Part shown: in pieces, positions 22,301 through 24,868 of the stretch | Numbering within the stretch: position 1 is the first letter of the stretch | Layout: every line of letters begins with the position of its first letter | Assembly (NCBI GenBank): GCA_900552455.1 | Contig: URZX01000031.1 | Location: 1 to 24,868 of the forward strand | Direction of reading: 5' to 3' | DNA length: 24,868 nt | Source of the DNA: an uncultured Peptococcaceae bacterium | GTDB taxonomy: Bacteria > Bacillota > Peptococcia > Peptococcales > Peptococcaceae | The notes under the pieces: model-generated | Seen by the model: only the letters and a program-made list of their open reading frames with translations | Database searches by the model: none | What the model was told of the DNA's origin: nothing | Program-made: the position numbers and the translations under genes

Positions 22301-23104
22301 ATCCTCGCCACCACTGACCGCGCCGGTGTTGTAGCAGTTTTTGACGATGCTAATGCCGCGGTTTTCCCCCACAACGCCGCCGACGTAGTCGTCAGTGCCG
22401 GTGACGGTGCCGGTGTTGTAGCAGTTTTCGACGGTGCTGCCGTCGCTGTTTTCCCCCACGACGCCGCCGACATAACTGCTGCTGCTGGTAACGCTGCCGC
22501 TAAAGGCGCAGTTTGTGACACTGCCGCTGTTTTCCCCCACGACGCCGCCGACATAGCTGTTGCCGCTGACGCTGCCGCTAAAGGCGCAGCCTGTGACGCT
22601 GCCGCGGTTATTACCTGCAATGCCGCCGACATACATTCCGCCGCTGACGCTGCCGGAGACGGTGAGGTTTTGCACGGTGCCGGTGTTGTCACCGTCGGTG
22701 CTGAGATAGCCAAAAAGACCTTGATAATAATCGTTGGAGTCGATATAGAGGCCGCTGATGGTGTGGCCGTCGCCGTCGAAGGTGCCTCTGTATTGGTTGA
22801 TGCTGCCGATTGGGATCCAGCTTTTATCAGAGAGGTCGATATCGGCGGTGAGGATGGCGTTGGCGGTCGTTTCGCCGTCGTCGTTGACGAGCTTGGCAAA
22901 TTCCAACAAATCGTCAGCGGTAGCAATCTTGTACGGATCAACCTCCGTGCCAGCTCCCGCCAGCTCTCCCCCCTCACCACTCTCTGATTGCAGGGAAACC
23001 GCCTCCCCCACTCCAGCAAACGCAGGGGTGAGCGGGGTGCTGGTGACAAGGAGCAGCGCTGCCAGGAGCACGCTCAAGATGCTGCGCGTTGTTTTGTGTA
23101 TCAT
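19331..23104 (-). CDS. Large secreted SLH-domain surface protein with GLUG repeats
   Basis: This 1257-residue protein has a signal peptide (about 1-30, ending AFA). Two blocks of GLUG-type repeats (about 100-360 and 520-725) have units containing VGGVVG and VENCYNTG. A Listeria-Bacteroides (InlB B-type) repeat at about 808-876 ends YAKWTP. Next come a Pro/Thr linker, a beta-rich region, and three SLH domains at about 1079-1131, 1138-1190 and 1202-1257. SLH domains hold proteins to cell-wall polymers, so this is an exposed surface or adhesin-like protein; ligand unknown. AAGGA-rich sequence precedes ATG. There is no terminator between it and the orphan antitoxin promoter, so its transcript probably ends at 19130-19158. 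Its last codons resemble the four SLH remnants downstream. Confidence 0.93.
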   Translation of the reverse strand: MIHKTTRSILSVLLAALLLVTSTPLTPAFAGVGEAVSLQSESGEGGELAGAGTEVDPYKIATADDLLEFAKLVNDDGETTANAILTADIDLSDKSWIPIGSINQYRGTFDGDGHTISGLYIDSNDYYQGLFGYLSTDGDNTGTVQNLTVSGSVSGGMYVGGIAGNNRGSVTGCAFSGSVSGNSYVGGVVGENSGSVTNCAFSGSVTSSSSYVGGVVGENSDGSTVENCYNTGTVTGTDDYVGGVVGENRGISIVKNCYNTGAVSGGEDVGGVVGNNSSSSTVENCYNTGTVTGPSTNVGGVVGDNRGPVKNCYNTGNISGNVSGGVVGQNHGSVTNCYNIGTVSGGEDVGGVVGYNFDSVTGCYFLQQELEISGIGDGSGSGSATPLSAEKFESQESFTSWDFASTWKIEPIFGRPTLQDNAEIGGTANNPYKIFTATQLKNFRDLVNDENGNPAAWAVLMNNIDLSSVCGAELSNGQPVSWTPIGSIINSYEGTFDGNGKTIENLYINKLSSDYQGLFGRVNGGTVKDLTVSGTVSGNYNVGGVVGYNNGGTVTGCIFSGSGSVSGKNYVGGVVGYNDGGTVTGCIFSGSGSVSGEWYVGGIAGQNNGTVENCYNTGSVNGSADSSDVGGVVGLNRGTVENCYNTDSVSGKNYVGGVVGYNNGGSVTNSYNTDSVKGYWCVGGVVGYNVDFDGYSASVENCYNTGSVSDGTYTGGVVGYNFDSGIVANCYFLQTADVNKDLPGIGEGSGDAAAKDDTAFHSGEVAWRLQNGQTDGSSQVWGQSNLTATTSLPTLVALDKANAQKVYQVTFDYGTSFADNDGRYAYSYTNGVVSEPTKNPELAGHTLSGWYSDPSLTTAWTFDTEISNDKTLYAKWTPVAEPEPTPTPTPDPTPSGPSTGDSSGWDDILDELENTAKGDEITIDMGDETKVPAEIFESVAGKDVDVTFDLGDDLSWTVNGKDIPDDAALADLDLGVALDTDGIPVNVINTITGEVGTVQITLAHDGEFGFTMTLTAPLGKENAGYWANLYHYDEDAEAMNFEAAAKIDEDGSVKIPFSHASQYAIVIDTHSHATVDVSDLFIDIAPDAWYKDAIQYAYDNGLMTGTSANEFAPEQTTTRAMIVSILARLEGVTTAEAAGFADVDDNDWYATAVNWAANVGVVNGYEDNTFRPNQPITREQLAAILMNYAACIGEDVSNRADLSAYSDTATISSWANDVMQWAVAEGLISGVTNDQLQPQSSATRAQVAAILQRLLEA
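20930..22650 (-). repeat. Internal DNA repeats encoding GLUG units
   Basis: Units of roughly 60-80 bases repeat in two blocks (about 20930-21490 and 22020-22650). Each has the sense for NCYNTG and VGGVVG with near-identical bases. Such repeats can gain or lose units by recombination, so protein length may vary among strains. Confidence 0.8.
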
Positions 23105-23143
23105 TTGTCTTCATCCTTTCCTTTGGCTGTTTTTATTCGCTTT

Positions 23144-23152
23144 ATTATACCA
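23144..23152 (-). promoter_or_regulatory. Extended -10 promoter of the SLH protein gene
   Basis: The minus strand has TGGTATAAT, an extended -10, at 23144-23152. A TTGACA lies only 6 bases upstream of the -10, too close to be its -35. The rest of 23153-23285 shows nothing I can identify. Confidence 0.5.
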
Positions 23153-23285
23153 TACTGTCAAGGATTTTTTCGTGTTAATTTTGCTGAAAACGTGCGAGTT
23201 TTGCATGGTTTTGGACGTTCTACAGATTTCGTGGCGGCGCTGGGCGCTGTTCCACGTTAAGGGCTGGTTTCTGCGGAGAAAATGC

Positions 23286-23314
23286 TTGACGCGGGCGCTG
23301 TGGCATGGTATATG
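23286..23314 (+). promoter_or_regulatory. Promoter of the DUF4160 remnant and DUF2442 gene
   Basis: TTGACG (23286-23291), 17 bases, TATATG (23309-23314). Confidence 0.6.
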
Positions 23315-23342
23315 ATAATCATACGAAAGTGAGTTGATGGCT

Positions 23343-23452
23343 ATGCCTGTTTTATCGAGGTTTGGGCGGATATCCATCGGGATGAGCTGATCGCTAACTG
23401 GCAGATCGTTCACGAGGATGGCGAGCCATTCAAGATTGAGCCGCTGAGATAA
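23343..23452 (+). pseudogene. Internally deleted DUF4160 gene
   Basis: It starts ATG with MPVLSRF, the usual DUF4160 N-terminus, then the frame breaks. In another frame the family C-terminus follows: VWADIHRDELIANW, then a tail ending PFKIEPLR and TAA at 23450. Intact members are about 80-100 residues and lie directly before a DUF2442 gene, as here. The middle has been deleted, leaving a shifted junction near 23357-23372. Confidence 0.7.
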
Positions 23453-23479
23453 TCGATCATTCTCAAGGAGCTGATTACT

Positions 23480-23752
23480 ATGGATATTCCTGAATGGGTG
23501 GTCACGGATGTTGAACCGCGTCGTGACTATACGTTGATCGTTACTTTTATCACGGGCGAAAAAAAACTGTTTGATATGCGCTCGCGTCTGAATCGCCGGG
23601 TGTTTGCGCCGCTTGCAAATATTGCGCTCTTTATGCAAGCGCATTGCGACGGGACGTCTGTGGCGTGGAACGACGAGATCGATATTGCGCCGGAAACGCT
23701 TTACGACGAGGGGATCCCTCTGCGGGAGCAGGCGCAGGAAAAAGCTGTATAA
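23480..23752 (+). CDS. DUF2442 family protein
   Basis: This 90-residue protein has the DUF2442 pattern: V-x-x-V-E-P at about 8-13, a strand-rich LIVTFITGEKKLFDM (19-33), then the C-terminal DEIDIAPETLYDEG (65-78). DUF2442 proteins often follow a DUF4160 gene and such pairs have been suggested to be toxin-antitoxin-like, but the function is not established. The ribosome site AAGGAG lies about 9 bases ahead of ATG. Its partner here is broken (23343-23452). It ends at a strong terminator. Confidence 0.85.
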   Translation: MDIPEWVVTDVEPRRDYTLIVTFITGEKKLFDMRSRLNRRVFAPLANIALFMQAHCDGTSVAWNDEIDIAPETLYDEGIPLREQAQEKAV

Positions 23753-23766
23753 CAAAATTGCGAGAA

Positions 23767-23797
23767 AACGCTGACTGGAAACGGTCGGCGTTTTTTT
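23767..23797 (+). terminator. Rho-independent terminator of the DUF2442 gene
   Basis: AACGCTGAC/GTCGGCGTT is a 9-bp stem (one wobble) followed by seven T. Confidence 0.88.
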
Positions 23798-23825
23798 GTG
23801 GGCTGGAGCATGGTTCCAAAAATAG

Positions 23826-23847
23826 AAAAAGGCCCCGGTGGGGGCCT
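23826..23847 (-). terminator. Rho-independent terminator of the GNAT gene
   Basis: AGGCCCC-CACC-GGGGCCT is followed on the minus strand by TTTTTC. Confidence 0.85.
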
Positions 23848-23879
23848 GATGGACGATGGGCTGCGACCATAAATGTCGC

Positions 23880-24431
23880 TCAAAAGAATCGCAGCAGTTG
23901 GATATAATATTTATCTTCTGTTTCTGAGTGGCGCTGGCTGTAGCGTTTGAAGCGGTTGTCGGGGCTTTGGTAAAAGGCGAGGAGTTTTTCGCGGTCTTCG
24001 CATTCGAGAAAGACGACGCCACCGCCGATCTCTCGCTGGATGGTTTTGAGTTTTATGAGGGCTGCCTGCATGAGCTGGGTACCGCGGATCTGGTCGGCGG
24101 CTGGCAGGGCAAAATTTTTGCCAAACTGGGCGATGAGAAAGGCGGACAGGGTGTAGCTTTGCGTGGTTTCATCGAGTTTGCTGTAGCGGCGGATGGTTTT
24201 TTCATCGGTTTTGGAAAGGGTGAGTCGATCTTCGCCTGCGATGACGAGGGGCTTGTGGGTGATGGTGAAGTAGCCGGTGATGCGACTTGCCTGATCAAAA
24301 ACGAGGTGGGTCATGGAGATTTTGCGGCGGGCGAAGGGGATGGCATTTTGCTGCAGGAAGCGCTCGATGTCAGGATTTTTCGGGCATGAAAAATCGGAGA
24401 GGGCGGCCTGCACGGGTGCCTCTCCGAGCAT
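23880..24431 (-). CDS. GNAT-family acetyltransferase-like protein, possible toxin
   Basis: This 183-residue protein shows a GNAT-like C-terminal half: TYTLSAFLIAQF (about 92-103), IGGGVVFLECED (135-146) then KLLAFY (149-154), matching motifs A and B of the fold, where acetyl-CoA binds. The usual Q/R-x-x-G-x-G/A loop is degenerate (IRGTQL, 115-120). Similar proteins in Firmicutes lie behind a small gene like the one at 24522, a layout shared with GNAT toxins that acetylate charged tRNA. Toxin function is inference. The start ATG at 24429-24431 lacks a clear ribosome site; a repeat insertion upstream may have removed it. Confidence 0.7.
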   Translation of the reverse strand: MLGEAPVQAALSDFSCPKNPDIERFLQQNAIPFARRKISMTHLVFDQASRITGYFTITHKPLVIAGEDRLTLSKTDEKTIRRYSKLDETTQSYTLSAFLIAQFGKNFALPAADQIRGTQLMQAALIKLKTIQREIGGGVVFLECEDREKLLAFYQSPDNRFKRYSQRHSETEDKYYIQLLRFF

Positions 24432-24457
24432 TTCTATAAGGTCCAGGATATTAACGA

Positions 24458-24510
24458 CGACGCGCAGCTAGTCCTGTAAAGGGCGACGCGCAGCTAGTCC
24501 TGTAAAGGGC
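24458..24510 (+). repeat. Two tandem 26-base copies of the CTAG-centred repeat
   Basis: Units 24458-24483 and 24484-24509 are identical. Each contains GACGCGCAGCTAGTCC and then TGTAAAGGG. They match, in opposite orientation, the repeats at 18992-19051. They fill most of the gap between the small gene at 24522 and the GNAT gene. Confidence 0.9.
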
Positions 24511-24521
24511 ATTGTAAGACA

Positions 24522-24704
24522 TCAGTGTGCTCCTCTTTTTGCCCAGATGGCGCGGATGGCGTCGGGGTCGGTAACGATGTGTACGGAATCGCCCTGGGGT
24601 TGCCATTCGCCGTCTGTTTCAGATTCACGAAGGGCCTGGATAAAATTTTTCGCGGTTTCTGGATCGCGGATGCTGAAATCTGCAAAGATGCTTGATGTTG
24701 CCAT
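24522..24704 (-). CDS. Small protein upstream of GNAT gene, antitoxin-like
   Basis: This 60-residue protein starts MATSSIFADFSIRDPETAKN and is followed by a helical FIQALRES. I recall proteins of this kind as the partner before GNAT-type genes in Firmicutes, but I cannot name a family with certainty. I chose ATG at 24702-24704 because GAGGAGG lies 9 bases ahead; the frame is open 21 codons further but has no ribosome site there. The promoter at 24739-24767 drives it. The pair would normally be close or overlapping; here a 90-base gap holds the short repeats. Confidence 0.75.
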   Translation of the reverse strand: MATSSIFADFSIRDPETAKNFIQALRESETDGEWQPQGDSVHIVTDPDAIRAIWAKRGAH

Positions 24705-24738
24705 TTCGTACACCTCCTCTGTTTGTATTTCTATGCTT

Positions 24739-24767
24739 ATTATACTGTATGGGCTGACGGCTGACAA
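24739..24767 (-). promoter_or_regulatory. Promoter of the antitoxin-like/GNAT pair
   Basis: The minus strand has TTGTCA (24762-24767), 17 bases, perfect TATAAT (24739-24744). The -35 and spacing match the toxIN promoter. Confidence 0.8.
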
Positions 24768-24809
24768 GATGGGGCGCGAAAAAGTTGCGGGGGGCTCTTA
24801 TCAAAATCA

Positions 24810-24868
24810 GTGAGGAGTGCGGAGTTGTTTTTTAGTGAGGAGTTAGAAGTGCGGAGTGAGGAGTTGTT
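24810..24868. repeat. Degenerate tandem repeat at the right edge
   Basis: GTGAGGAGT and GTGCGGAGT occur repeatedly with TTAGAA and TTGTTTTTTA between. The array runs off the window. No coding sense is seen. Confidence 0.6.

Noticed and set aside
19760..22987. 1075-codon plus-strand open frame opposite the SLH protein
   Set aside because: It has no signal peptide or recognisable domain, and its repeats mirror the GLUG repeats of the real gene.

Overview
The window looks like a chromosomal piece of a Bacillota (Firmicutes) bacterium that respires sulfite or sulfate. This rests on AGGAGG-type ribosome sites before almost every gene, consensus TTGACA-17-TATAAT promoters, an S-layer-homology (SLH) surface protein, an OmpR-type two-component pair, and a reductive dissimilatory sulfite reductase locus that includes dsrD. 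I cannot name the species from sequence alone.

Layout. 1-395: leader and two tandem promoters of a unit reading left out of the window, probably an rRNA operon, then the upstream region of a TIGR01777-type sugar-nucleotide epimerase/SDR gene (+). 1347-4512: a TSUP (TauE/SafE-type) permease, a membrane-anchored DUF4097-like protein (both -) and a TDT/SLAC1-type permease (+). 4567-7840 (-): glycosyltransferase, response regulator and histidine kinase in one unit. 7999-10298 (-): a phosphoribosyltransferase and ilvD. 10454-13867 (-): ferredoxin, dsrA, dsrB, dsrD, an unrecognised 66-residue protein and dsrC. 14019-17910 (-): leuS followed after 4 bases by dsrN, the siroheme amidase. 18.0-24.9 kb: an accessory region with toxin-antitoxin-like modules, broken gene ends, short repeats and a 1257-residue SLH/GLUG surface protein.

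The sulfur genes form one biochemical module. DsrN amidates the siroheme used by DsrAB, the ferredoxin is a likely electron carrier, DsrD activates DsrAB, and DsrC receives the sulfur on its two C-terminal cysteines. The TSUP and TDT permeases belong to families that include sulfite transporters and could control sulfite traffic, but that is inference. No sat, apr or dsrMK genes are in the window.

The most unusual part is 18.1-19.3 kb. A ToxN/CptN-like type III toxin gene is preceded by a promoter, two 46-base RNA repeats that fold as H-type pseudoknots with compensatory changes between copies, and a terminator, which is the layout of a type III toxin-antitoxin system. About 350 bases upstream lies a second unit with the same architecture but different sequence (two 47-base pseudoknot repeats, same terminator design) and no toxin gene. 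Each unit is followed by the same pair of broken SLH-gene 3' ends separated by CTAG-centred short repeats. This suggests a duplicated composite module that has repeatedly gone into the 3' end of an SLH gene. The same short repeat sits inside a GNAT-type toxin-antitoxin-like pair at the right end.
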